Origin: Phellopilus nigrolimitatus
Taxonomy: Eukaryota > Basidiomycota > Agaricomycetes > Hymenochaetales > Hymenochaetaceae
Direction of reading: 5' to 3'
Assembly (NCBI GenBank): GCA_021029095.1
Contig: JAJOHG010000312.1
Span: forward strand, 1 to 29,901
DNA length: 29,901 nucleotides
Each line of letters begins with the position of its first letter. The first letter of the stretch is position 1. The position numbers and the translations under genes are program-made. Below the pieces are notes generated by a model, which worked only from the letters and a program-made list of their open reading frames with translations, did not search any database and was not told where the DNA came from. Below are positions 8,776 through 18,503 of this stretch, in pieces.

Positions 8776-11700
8776 TCAGGTCGAAACCATCCCCAAATCC
8801 TCCTCGCCCCGTGGCCCAAAAATCTCCTCGAAGATAACCTTGCCGTCTGTATTCACAGGCGGCAGCTGGCGCGCCACCGCAGACGGATCGTCGCGCGACG
8901 CCTTCATACGGCGTACGCGCTCCTCGTCCCACAACCGCTCCAATACGTCTGCAAGATTCTTCAGCCCGAACAAAAACCCACGATCAGGCTGCTCAGAATA
9001 GTGCGGAGGGAAGCGCGCGTAGATCAGGCCTGACATCACGTCCACGTCTGCCTGGTAGCCCTTCCCGCTCGTGACTTCCCCCGCGAGGCGCTCGCGCTCA
9101 ACATGCGCAGGAGGGGAGTATGGCAGGTAGTCACGTCCTGTTGTCGTGTGCGCAAAATCCACAATACGCACGTTCACCTCCCCGCGCCGCCGCAATCGTG
9201 CGGGGCTCGCTGTGCTCGATTCTGACTTCTCCAGCGGACTGAGTACGATGTCCGCGCTGTGGGAGCGTCGTAGCGCACGAGCTTCCGTGCGCGAGTCGCG
9301 GTGGCGTCGATCAAGAGACTCGCCACGCTTTTTACGAGATGAAGGGCGGTCAGACATGATAGCTCGGCAGTCATCTTGCGTCTCTGGGTCGCCATCGTAG
9401 ATAAAGAGCAAGCTGCAACCGTAAAAGCGGTACCCAACGAGTCGGTTGATGATCTCGGCCAATGCGTACAGCTTCTGCAAGATACCCGGAATATGGTATA
9501 CCATGAGGCCCTCGCCATCATTCAGGAAAGACGCAAGCACAGAACGGAAATCTTCTGTCTTTATTTCTCGCCCTTTGTACTTGTCCTGAGTACGATACGT
9601 GTCCGATACACGATCCCAGACCTATTTAGAAAGTTAAAATCAAAGAAAAATCGCAGACAGAAAGAATCATACCTGCATCCCGCACATCCTACATCCGAGC
9701 GTCCTGCTCGTCGTGCGATCGCATTTCTTGCGCTGACTCCGCTTCTTCGCCGGTGTCGCGTCGATTCCATACTGCCTGGATCCCATCTTCAAATCGAGAA
9801 CGCACGGCTTCTTCAACCGACCGGTCAGGTCCTCCATCAAAATGAAGTGCTCCTGCCGGGAGAATTGCCCATCCGTAGAGTTCACTGATGAATGCATCCC
9901 ATGAAGCGAGGGCGATTGTGCACCGCTAGGAAGGTATCCTTGGATGGAGCGCGAGCGGCTCCGCCTGATAGTGCGGAAGGAAGACGCCTCATTAGTCAGC
10001 GCCGGGCGTCTGAGGGGCTGCGCAAACGCATCATCCTGTTGCGGATAGGGGCGTTCAAAAACCGGGTCGTGGAAGCTATCTCCCACCTCTTCCTCTTCCT
10101 CCGAGCGCACGCGGCGTACCTGGCTCGAGAACGCATCTTCGCTTTGTACGCGGCGCAATGCAGGCAGCTCCTCTGCCTTGAGGCGGTCCACGGCCGACGG
10201 ATAGTGTCTATGTATCCGGCGACGACGGCCCTTTGGCCCACGCCCGTACAATGACACACTCTCGAGCTCGCCATCTGCTATGTCGCCCTCGTCCTCCGTA
10301 CGCACCGCGCGGCGGTCCAGCTGACTGCGTGTACGCCGACGGAAGCGGCGCAGAATCGCACCGAAGACGTGGTCCTTAAGCTTCGTGTTCACAACCGTTG
10401 AACCCGTCCCGCCAAAAAGACAGTTCCCACCCCCGGTCGAGAGTCCTTGGCAAGTCATAGCAGAGTGCAGCGCCGGGCGCGGCCCCGATGCATCGCCTTC
10501 ACTCGCAGAGGCACGAAGGGCCAGCGGGCCCGCACCACGCCCCTCATTTGGCGAGTTCGCCGGGGTTGGCGCATCGTTACCCTCCTGGTCCTCATCCTCG
10601 TCTGCACAAGAGCCCATCACAGAAAGCAGCGGACTATGTCCTGCACACAGACGTCCTCGTGAGCCGAAAGCCTCGCCATTAGGTGCAACCGCGTAATGAC
10701 TGGCGGGCAGCGCCAGATCGGGACTCGATGCCGTCCCACGATTGAAATGGTCACGAAGAAACCGGCGGTTCACAAGGTCAGAAGGCGCGCCGCTCGTCGA
10801 GAGCGAATGACGCAAGAGACCACTACGCCCCCCGCCGCTCCGTAAGAGCCATTCAGGAACAATGTGACGATTCTTGTCAAGCACGACCTCGGGCAACTCC
10901 GTATCCGTTTCCTCTTCCTGCAATTCCGAGAGATTATGTTCGCGGTGCTCACGAGAGGAGGGCGAAACGTGCTGAAGGCCCTGCGAAGTCACTGCGCGTG
11001 GCATCGGTGGTGCTTGCGGGAACTGGATTGCATTCTGACGTGAATCAGATTCAGAAACGTCATGGCTCACGTCGTGGCCATTCACTTGCTTTGGAGGAGG
11101 AGGCGGGTTATGCTGATTATTCGACGCTTTGCGGACACGCCGGTAATTCACAAGCATGACCCCCAAATACCTCGGAATAAATTCCAACAGCTCCGGCGCT
11201 TCGCGCTCAACTGCTTCATAGAAGAGATTCTCGCGAGACACGAGCGGCTAATAAAGAAGGAGAGAGAATAAGAAACGTGTCAATAAATTAGAAGGGGGAT
11301 CTGGGATACGCATAGATACGCAGACGAGAAATTGCACGAATGAAAGTGTACCACATGAGGATAGAATTTCTTGACATGTTATAACTCGGTAGATCAACGG
11401 ATGAAGATGCAGACAATGACAAACATGCCAAATGAACGGGAATAAAAGAACACTCACTTTGCAGACCGCGCGCTTCGTGAACTTATAGATCGCGCTGTGC
11501 CCGCCAACCTGGTTACGAAACGGTCGAAGCGGAATGTGCGGCAGTTGCCCATCAAGATCAAGTTCGTCCGCGTCATGCGCAAGAGCGTCTAACCCTATGT
11601 GCTGCTGGCGCTTGCGCCCGATGATCTCGTCGTCATCACTTGCCGGCATGCCCGCGCTGCTTCGCGCGGCACGTGAGCCCGGAGAGAACGCGCGCGAGCG

Positions 11701-13446
11701 TTCAAGGCTACGCAACCCCACGCGTAGCCCCACGCGTCCGAAGGTCCCGTAATCGTCATCCTGCGCGGCTATAACCGCGGGATGATGCTGCGCCCCGTTC
11801 ATATGCGGAAGGTGTGAGAGCGGGAAGTCGGGAGAAGGCAAAGGCGGCGATGTGCGCGTCGATGCAGATGTCGTGACTGACGCGGTATCCCATTCCGAAT
11901 CGAAGTCGAAGTCCGGATCCTGATCGAAGTCGTCATCGTCCGTGAAAAAAGGCGTTGGCGTCGGTGTGGGAGTCACTGGGGCAATATCAGCAGCGGGAAG
12001 CGTCGTTCGACGGCGAGGATGAGGTATGGGGACAGGGGGGACAGTTGGTGTCGGGGCGGAAGAAAGAGATTCGGGTCTGGCACGGGATATAGGGACGGAA
12101 AGCCGAGAAGAGCGATATGAAATGGGTCTGGAGCCAGTATTTGCGGAATCGTCGCCTGAAGAAGCGGACGGACGGTGAGGAGGAGCAAGAATAAATGGTA
12201 CCGGCGTCCTCTGAGAGGGTGAGGAGGACGGCGAAGAAGACGAAGGATAGGTTCGTCGACCATTCCTGGAGAAAGGGCGGCCATTCGAAGGTTCAACCGC
12301 ACGCCGATGCCCGTGGAACGTGCGCACACTCGACGCGGATGCGGATGAAGAATCTGAGGAGGGAAGCGCGGACAAGGTCTTGTCAGCTTCGGCTGCAGGA
12401 GTGGAGGTCGGGCCCTTCCATGAAGACCGCTTGTACGGCCTACCGCGAGACAGAGCGCTGCCTGAGCTCCCACTAACCGCACCACCCAAGTCTTTCCCCC
12501 ATGGCCGAAGATCATTAACGCCATTTTCCTTCATCGAACCGCGTCGTTCGTTTCCACTACTCTCATAATATCTCGTTGTCCCTTCGCGATCCCGCTCCCT
12601 CTCTCGCTCTCGCGCACCAGCTACACTTGACACACTCTCGCGAGTCCGCACTCGTTCAAGAGCAGTCGTGCTCTTCTCCCTCCTGAGCGCAGCCTGTTCA
12701 CGATCCGGCCACTGTGAGCGTTTCACAAACTCATACTCCGGTTCAGCCTCTCCGATGTCTTCTCCTTCCCCGCCGCCGTCTCTGAGAAGCATTTCCCTGC
12801 TTGCCTTTCGCTTCTTACTGACCGAGCCATGGCGAGCGATTGAGAAATGTGCAACCTCCTCCGTCGGAGAATGCGCTGTTTCCTTGAAGAGCTGGAGCGT
12901 CTCGGCGACCTTCCGACTAACTCCGGAGGACGTCGATGGGCCAGGGTTCGGACTCCCTGGCGCGTGACCGGGGGAAGAAGGAAGGGATGAAGATCCGGAC
13001 CCCGAAGACAAGGGTGAAGAGGACCGGGACCTTGGGAGGGCAGCCTGGGGCGTGTCATGAAGCGAAAGGCCCTGAAGGAAGGAAGGTCGTGCACTGGGTA
13101 AGGTAAGTGCCCGAACGGGCTGGTGGCGAGAGGTATAGCTTTCTGTGCGTTGACGGTGAGGAGAGGGTGCATTTACGTAAGGTAATTCGAGGGCAGAGGA
13201 GGTACGAGGGTGGTTATCGAGTGTGTCGGCGTCCGAAAATGCGAAAGGGTCGGATTTACTCGAAGACGGTTGTTGTAAGGTTGGCGTGCTCGCAAATGTC
13301 TTCCTGGAAATGAGTGAAGACTTGGGGTCGAGTCGGAGAGGGTCAGAGGTCAGCCCGCTCACGTCTCCAGGTGAGGACGGGAAGGGGCAGAGAACGTCAC
13401 GAGTAAGTTGGCGCTGCACTGGGCTAGCGTCTGGGTGCGCCGTCAT
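8776..13446 (-). CDS. KCS1: inositol hexakisphosphate kinase (Kcs1 type)
   Basis: Makes inositol pyrophosphates from IP6. Exons complement(8776..9621, 9673..11247, 11458..13446) give 1469 aa. Residues 1 to about 630 are Ser/Pro/Arg-rich and presumably disordered. A Kcs1-type motif, PLRPFRNQVGGHSAIYKFTK, ends exon 1 and continues across the splice as PLVSRENLFYEAVERE. The IPK kinase signatures follow: PCVLDLKMG (about 1144, the PxxxDxKxG inositol-binding motif), CGMQVWD across intron 2, GCSLLFIYDG (about 1256, SLL motif) and VRIVDFAHT (about 1339, catalytic Asp). Intron 1 is 210 bp, long for this window; intron 2 is 51 bp. The frame extends upstream to 13629, but that codon is GTG; the first real ATG is at 13446. 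A GTAAGT donor at 13617 suggests a 5'-UTR intron ending near 13507. Confidence 0.95.
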
Positions 13447-13506
13447 GGACGACGAGCAAAAAACAAATTGCGGGTGGGTGAAAGGTCGGCGACAAGAGGT
13501 TCGGGA

Positions 13507-13617
13507 CTGAGACAATTGCGAGGAATTCAGACAATTGACGAAAATGATAGCCGCGGCCTTGTCTGTCGCCGAAAAAAATCGTAAAAAAGGGCCATAATAG
13601 GGAGAAGACGGACTTAC
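13507..13617 (-). other. probable 5'-UTR intron of Kcs1
   Basis: A consensus GTAAGT donor at 13617 and a TTGTCTCAG acceptor ending at 13507 bound a 111-bp segment upstream of the Kcs1 ATG. No ATG lies between the likely transcription start and 13446, which fits a spliced leader. RNA data would be needed to confirm. Confidence 0.4.
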
Positions 13618-13738
13618 CGATTCTGCCACTCTTCGCAGACGGATAATGTACAGACGAAGTCGGGATGGCGAGGGGGAAGGCGGAGAGGGTAGGTAGAGGT
13701 AGAGTTTGTAGGTGTGGATCGCGTTACTCCGTCACTAC

Positions 13739-13746
13739 TATTTATA
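13739..13746 (-). promoter_or_regulatory. TATA box of Kcs1
   Basis: TATAAATA on the minus strand, about 120 bp upstream of the 5'-UTR splice donor. It is the only TATA-like element in the near upstream region. Confidence 0.45.
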
Positions 13747-13795
13747 CACACGCTATGACTCTTGAGTCTCTTGAACTTGGTTTGCTTCAGCGCTC

Positions 13796-13828
13796 GGAGA
13801 CTGGAGACTGGAGACTGGCGACTGGCGG
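13796..13828. repeat. short 7-bp tandem repeat
   Basis: CTGGAGA twice (13801-13814), then the variants CTGGCGA and CTGGCGG, preceded by a partial copy. It lies about 50 bp upstream of the Kcs1 TATA box. Confidence 0.7.
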
Positions 13829-16200
13829 TCGTTCCGCTTTGCTTTCTTGATTCTGGGTATTAAGTAGGTATAGGACGGTCACTACGCTCGCTCGAACTCG
13901 TCTTTTAATATCGCGCCAAACGCACGTTTGCCTACGCTTGCGCTTATACATAGATATCATTGACGCCCACCAATGTCGCCACACGTCCCGTCGTGTCTGC
14001 TCGTGTCTGCCTTGCTCGTGTCTGGGCTGCATTCATTCATCTCTTGCTTTCAAAAATCTCGGAATCGGAATGACAGCACGCACAGTCTTCTGGCATGGGC
14101 AAACTTTGAGTCTGCTGTCCATTCCGGGCCGACCCTCGCTCCCCGCGCAGAACGCCGCACACTTCACACTAGTCCCAGCAACGTGCGCGTATTTATTCGT
14201 TCGCCGCTTCCCGACCTCTACATCATACGAGCTACTTTTCCCCGCTGCTTCTTCCTTCTCCCTTGTTCTGTACAACGCGTTCTCAGGCTGATCGTTATCA
14301 AGCTTCAGCCCATCCTCCACGTCATCTTCTGTCTACCCCTGGTTTCCTGCTCTCGTCTTCTTCGCAGACGGAATCAGAAATGAGGCTTACCCGTGCAGTA
14401 CCTGGGACGATAGCTCTTACTCATAACCAACTTTAATCGAATCTTTCCCCGCTCGCCATCGCTTCTTGATCACCCAGAACATCGCTGGTGCAAATCTTCG
14501 TCGACTTAATGTGACGCCGGCATGCACGTTCAACAGGAACTATCACGAATTCTGGCTCCGCGGATACAGCGGTCAGAGTCGGGATCGGTGCTTTCCTTCC
14601 GGCGTTCGATCCTTTTTGTCGTTCAATGTTGTAACGCGATTCGCTAGCTGTCGAGCTTTGAATATGCTGAACTGTGAGAGTGTCTTTACTTGTCTTGCAC
14701 TGAATCATCGAAAACACGCCGATGTCCAGCCGGCACATCGATCAATAGTACGTCCGCTATGTCCTCTCTGAGCCTCCCCTTTTCATAAAATTTACAGGGG
14801 TACTCAAAATAAACGATCTATATCGTACTTTGCTTTGTTAGCGCTATTTTCGCTATGGTTTAAAGATAATTTCGTCGTGAAGCATTTCATATCTAGTATC
14901 TGCCATCTGCCGGGCACCACGCACGACTATGATTTTTTTACCGATTACCCAATACCCCTTTTCTGACGGTCTGGAGCAGCCCTTGCATCTGTTACTCTGA
15001 CTGGACGATAGAAGTTTTCCCGGTTTCTGCTCCGCTCATCGATCCCATTTTATGAAGAGCCTTTCTGAGTTGAAAAGCGAGCATGTTCTTCTCGAGCAAC
15101 CCTATCCATAATCAAGCTATACGTCGTGAAGACCGATATACGAGTATCTGGGAGACGCTTGTGCTTCTTAATCTTGTTTTCTGTGAATGAACTTTCGGCG
15201 CACGGAGGCTTAATTAAATGTTCGGCGATGTCACGTTCAGCAGTCTTCTGCGCTCATGCCCCTCTTCAAAGCTGTTCTTACTGTTGGGCTGCCCGACTCG
15301 CCTTAGGACTTCCGATCTATTCTGCAGATTATCTAATAATGTCTCTTAAAGAGATGTTACGTTTGAAGCAAGCTCGTGTACTTCCTTTCGTGCTCTAGAA
15401 TGTCTCGGACTGTGCGCTCGATTCGCGCTTTAGTGAACGCGGGACCTGACCGTATAAGAACCTTATGAGCGACGTCACGTTCAGAGTTCTTATGCTTTCT
15501 CTGCTTTCGGCTAACATACCCCGTTCTTTATTGAAATTAATCGGTCTCGAGGAGGATCTGCTGACCTCTTCTTATGTTCCTTATGACCTCTTGACGTCTT
15601 CTTCTGAACATATGCATCATAATGACGCTCAAAAGTGTTCGCATTGGCGATGCCCGCGTCGGAACTCGAGCGCGTGTGTGGCTGGCTACATCATGACCTC
15701 GTTTGAAGGCGCTTACGCTCCGGATCTAGTCCGCTCTGTAGAAACGATTTGGGTTATCGGGGGCAAAGGAAAATTCAAAAATGTAAATCATTTCAAGAAT
15801 CTAGATTGTGGTGCCGTTTTCTAGAACGTGCGATGTATTGAATTTGGATTTGAGGGCGCACACGAAAGCCAAACGCTCGAGTGTGAGGTGGACGATTTGC
15901 GCTACCGAGGATGAACGTTCTCAAGGGCATGCATGCAATGTTTTACGCCCGCCTCCGCCGCTCTTTCACCGATGCCTTCCGAGAGCATCGGGTCCGTCAG
16001 CGCGAATCTGTTGGTGCCGCCTCCGCATCGGTACAGCATATGTGATCCCGGCAGCGCTGCTGAGAATCAAGATTGACCGTCTCTGGACAGGGACAAGCTA
16101 AGTAGTATATGCTACACTAAGCCCCTGTATTCGTTTCTGTATAATTGGCCACTTTTTCAAATATACATATGTGTATAGTCTTTTCTTTTTTTGGAGAGAC
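13829..16200. other. gene-poor stretch upstream of Kcs1
   Basis: No gene could be supported. Competing short frames exist on both strands, for example 14033-14320 minus (95 codons) and 15465-15824 plus (119 codons), but none has recognisable motifs or a matching promoter. A GC-rich island at about 15945-16060 is open in all three plus frames. One of them starts at an ATG and reads FYARLRRSFTDAFREHR, which looks protein-like but was not identified. The stretch 14780-15000 is AT-rich. No long terminal repeats or inverted repeats were seen by eye. Confidence 0.4.
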
Positions 16201-16201
16201 A

Positions 16202-16220
16202 GGGGGGGGGGGGGGGGGGG
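16202..16220 (+). repeat. poly-G tract, 19 G
   Basis: An uninterrupted run of 19 G directly after a T-rich and GGAGAGACA segment. It could fold into a G-quadruplex, and its length may be unreliable because homopolymers are hard to sequence. Confidence 0.9.
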
Positions 16221-17633
16221 ACGTGCCTTAAAACAAGCTCTATGAATTGTAATTTGCTTCCACTTCCACAACTGGGTCAATGTAAAATCGGTTTGATATT
16301 TCAGCCATTTTGCTTTTGTGGTTTGCGAAATCCATCATACAGTAAATGCGCATCTTTGATCAAAACAGTCAAATTTGTTCGTCTGCCAGAGTCCCTATCG
16401 AGCTAACCAGAAAATGCGGTTTGTTTTTTGAAAGTCTTCGACAGGAAGAGGGTTTAACCTTCAAAACAATGCATTCACCCATCTTTGTCAGCTCATTCAG
16501 CAAAATATGTTATATTGCATTATGGCCGCGAAAGCGGTGAGCAGAATTGTCACTAGGCAGAAACTGCGGCTGGTTGGATTATTTGTGCAGCTTTCGCAGC
16601 ATGCTGGAGAATCTCTTGAGAGCGAAAGGGAAATGTCGTTTGAGTTTCAACGGGGTTTTCTTACCCCGGTTGCCAGTACGTACTTAGTCGCCATTATATC
16701 TTCGAAGCAATGTGAGCGTTGCGTACGTCTGTCGCTATTTGTCTTGGAAGCTCTCTGGCCAGGTGGGAGGGGGGGGGGGGAAATACCGCGATTCAGAATA
16801 TCGACTCCGCGCCATGCAGGAGGCGCCTTCGAGCCCATTTGGATCCGAGCCTTCGTCTTCGAAAGCCTCCAGTGGTGAGTAATTTCGCGGCCATGAAAAC
16901 CGGCGTACCTAAACACGAATTCAGAACAGCATATAATATCCACTGCTAACACTAAAAAGAACTCATTGTCATAGTCTGTTTCTCCCTCCTCTCCTTTCGT
17001 GGCCGCTCCCACTCTTTCGTGCAGGCAGTACAAAGTGCCTTCTTTTCTCCGCTGTTCAGCCGAGTTGCGGATATACTCTTGGTAGATAGGGAAAGGACGA
17101 CAAACCTGTACGGTGAAAGGATTTTTGTGTGAAAGGGCATTCACCTAAGTTGTCTTCTATCATCGGCAAATCGACATCCCTGTGGAAAACGTCATAATCC
17201 TTGACAGGCATCAGGTGAACTGTACATCTCGATTCAGCACAAGTGGACTTCAGAATATGAGGGAAAATACCCACCTTCTATTAGGTCGTATACGTTGCCT
17301 TGAGAAAAACCTTTGACGGATTTGCAGGACCTCATGACTTAACGCTAGAAGAACAGATAACGTATTTGTCTATCTCCATTTTGCAGGTGATGTGTGATGT
17401 TGGGAATCGGGGTTTCACGACGCCCGGGACAAGGTCATTGGCCTTGAGTATTTCTCTGTTTTGTTCGATCTTCGACGTAATTCGCCCCACTGGTCCTGCG
17501 TATTAGAGTCTGTCGCGAGTTTGAGCCGATCATCCCCCATCCTAGTTTTGCATCCGCCGGCATGTCTGCTTCACCGTAGCCGACATTGACGTCTATGACG
17601 CGTGGCAGGTATTTCTGTTTCCCTTCTGAATCT
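16221..17633. other. gene-poor stretch with unassigned open frames
   Basis: An open frame at 16507-16878 (+) ends at a stop beside a good GTGAGT site, and an overlapping minus frame (16647-17144) has compositionally plausible stretches such as YQEYIRNSAEQRRKEG. The two exclude each other as genes, and neither is recognised. No transposase, reverse transcriptase or integrase motif was found. Relics of an old insertion or gene are possible. Confidence 0.35.
16769..16780 (+). repeat. poly-G tract, 12 G
   Basis: A second G run, about 550 bp from the 19-G tract, preceded by GGTGGGA. Such long G runs are not seen in the coding parts of the window. Confidence 0.85.
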
Positions 17634-17672
17634 CAAGTAGAGTACGCCCGTAAGGCGGGAGGCTACTACTTG
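17634..17672. repeat. imperfect hairpin
   Basis: CAAGTAG (17634-17640) pairs with CTACTTG (17666-17672), and an inner CGCC (17645-17648) pairs with GGCG (17654-17657). It lies in the gene-poor zone upstream of the H3-tail kinase; no function is assigned. Confidence 0.5.
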
Positions 17673-17721
17673 AAGCAAGTCTGGCCAGTGTATGACGATC
17701 CTAATGTCAGAAGACATTGTT

Positions 17722-17749
17722 AAATTATTGTCCCGAAATTATTGTCCCG
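17722..17749 (+). repeat. perfect 14-bp tandem duplication
   Basis: AAATTATTGTCCCG occurs twice back to back (17722-17735, 17736-17749), followed by a partial third copy (ATATTGTTC). Probably simple slippage. Confidence 0.85.
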
Positions 17750-17864
17750 ATATTGTTCTGATAAGGGCTGTCGTTGCTGCTCGATCCCAGACTGTTCATG
17801 TCTGTTCCCAGACTCTGCGTGTTCTCGTCGCAAGAGGTCTCCGTCGTTGATAGGATGAGGTTGA

Positions 17865-18359
17865 TCATATCTTCGTGGCGGTGTTCCATGTGTTCAAGCT
17901 CTCACGAGGAGGCGAGGAACTCGCTATCTCACAGCGGAACTTACAAGACTTGAAGACGCCGGGCGTAGATTTTCCACTGTCCTCGATAATTTCATCGACT
18001 ATACACTCGGATTGAGCCTGCGGAGCGCGATACACGGATCTACTGTCAACTACTCCATGCAGACTCGCAATACCTGATCTCCGCCGTACTATACGGCTGT
18101 GCTTCCTGGCTGAGAAAGCACCCCGGCGTTCTGGCAACTTCTAGGATGTAATTCAATCGCTTTGATCTGCGGTGCACCATGGCCGCGTAGGTGGCCTTAC
18201 ATCCCGGCACTTTCTATGATTTTCCTCAACGACGCAATCGCCTCTAATCTGCAGTGCGCACCGCACAGCGAAAGCGCTGCGCGTCGTTATCTCAGTACCG
18301 GTGAAGAAGTTTTCGATTGCGATCCGCGGGCGCCTGGTTTTATGCGCGAAGATGTATAA
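17865..18359 (+). pseudogene. possible coding relic upstream of the H3-tail kinase
   Basis: Two open plus-strand segments look protein-like. One is 17865-18074, 70 codons without a stop, including RYLTAELTRLEDAGRRFSTV and DNFIDYTLGLSLRSA. The other is an ATG frame at 18216-18359 (47 aa) ending GEEVFDCDPRAPGFMREDV. No splice joining the two was found, and no family was recognised. The second overlaps the TATA box of the next gene. This may be the end of a decayed gene, or chance. Confidence 0.2.
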
Positions 18360-18362
18360 AAA
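18355..18362 (+). promoter_or_regulatory. TATA box of the H3-tail kinase gene
   Basis: TATAAAAA, about 150 bp upstream of the ATG at 18504. A pyrimidine-rich leader (about 18430-18470) follows. A CTAG directly before the ATG, and CTCAG 19 bp earlier, could be 3' splice sites of a 5'-UTR intron. Confidence 0.45.
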
Positions 18363-18503
18363 CACTTGCTAATTAATGTATGTATTTGAATTGTGTCTGG
18401 AGCGTGTTTGCAGCCCATCACCCACATCACCCACTCTCTTTCGTTCCCCCGCCTGCCTCCTGTTCTGAACGACGCTTGTCTCAGGTCATTGGACTAATTC
18501 TAG

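Noticed and set aside
11973..12524. Minus frame of 183 codons inside Kcs1
   Set aside because: Alternative frame of the disordered Ser/Pro-rich N-terminus; Kcs1 is continuous here.
13447..13629. Upstream extension of Kcs1 by 61 codons to 13629
   Set aside because: The codon at 13629 is GTG, and the stretch contains a GTAAGT donor and a likely 5'-UTR intron; the first true ATG is 13446.
14033..14320. A 95-codon minus frame upstream of Kcs1
   Set aside because: The composition is plausible, but there is no family, TATA box or splice support, and opposite-strand frames of the same length overlap it.
15126..15824. Possible mating pheromone precursors or a pheromone receptor in the gene-poor zone
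   Set aside because: No frame ends in a CaaX box and no seven-helix segment could be assembled.
16507..17144. Overlapping plus (16507-16878) and minus (16647-17144) frames as genes
   Set aside because: Each excludes the other, neither has a recognisable domain, and splice partners with correct phase were not found.
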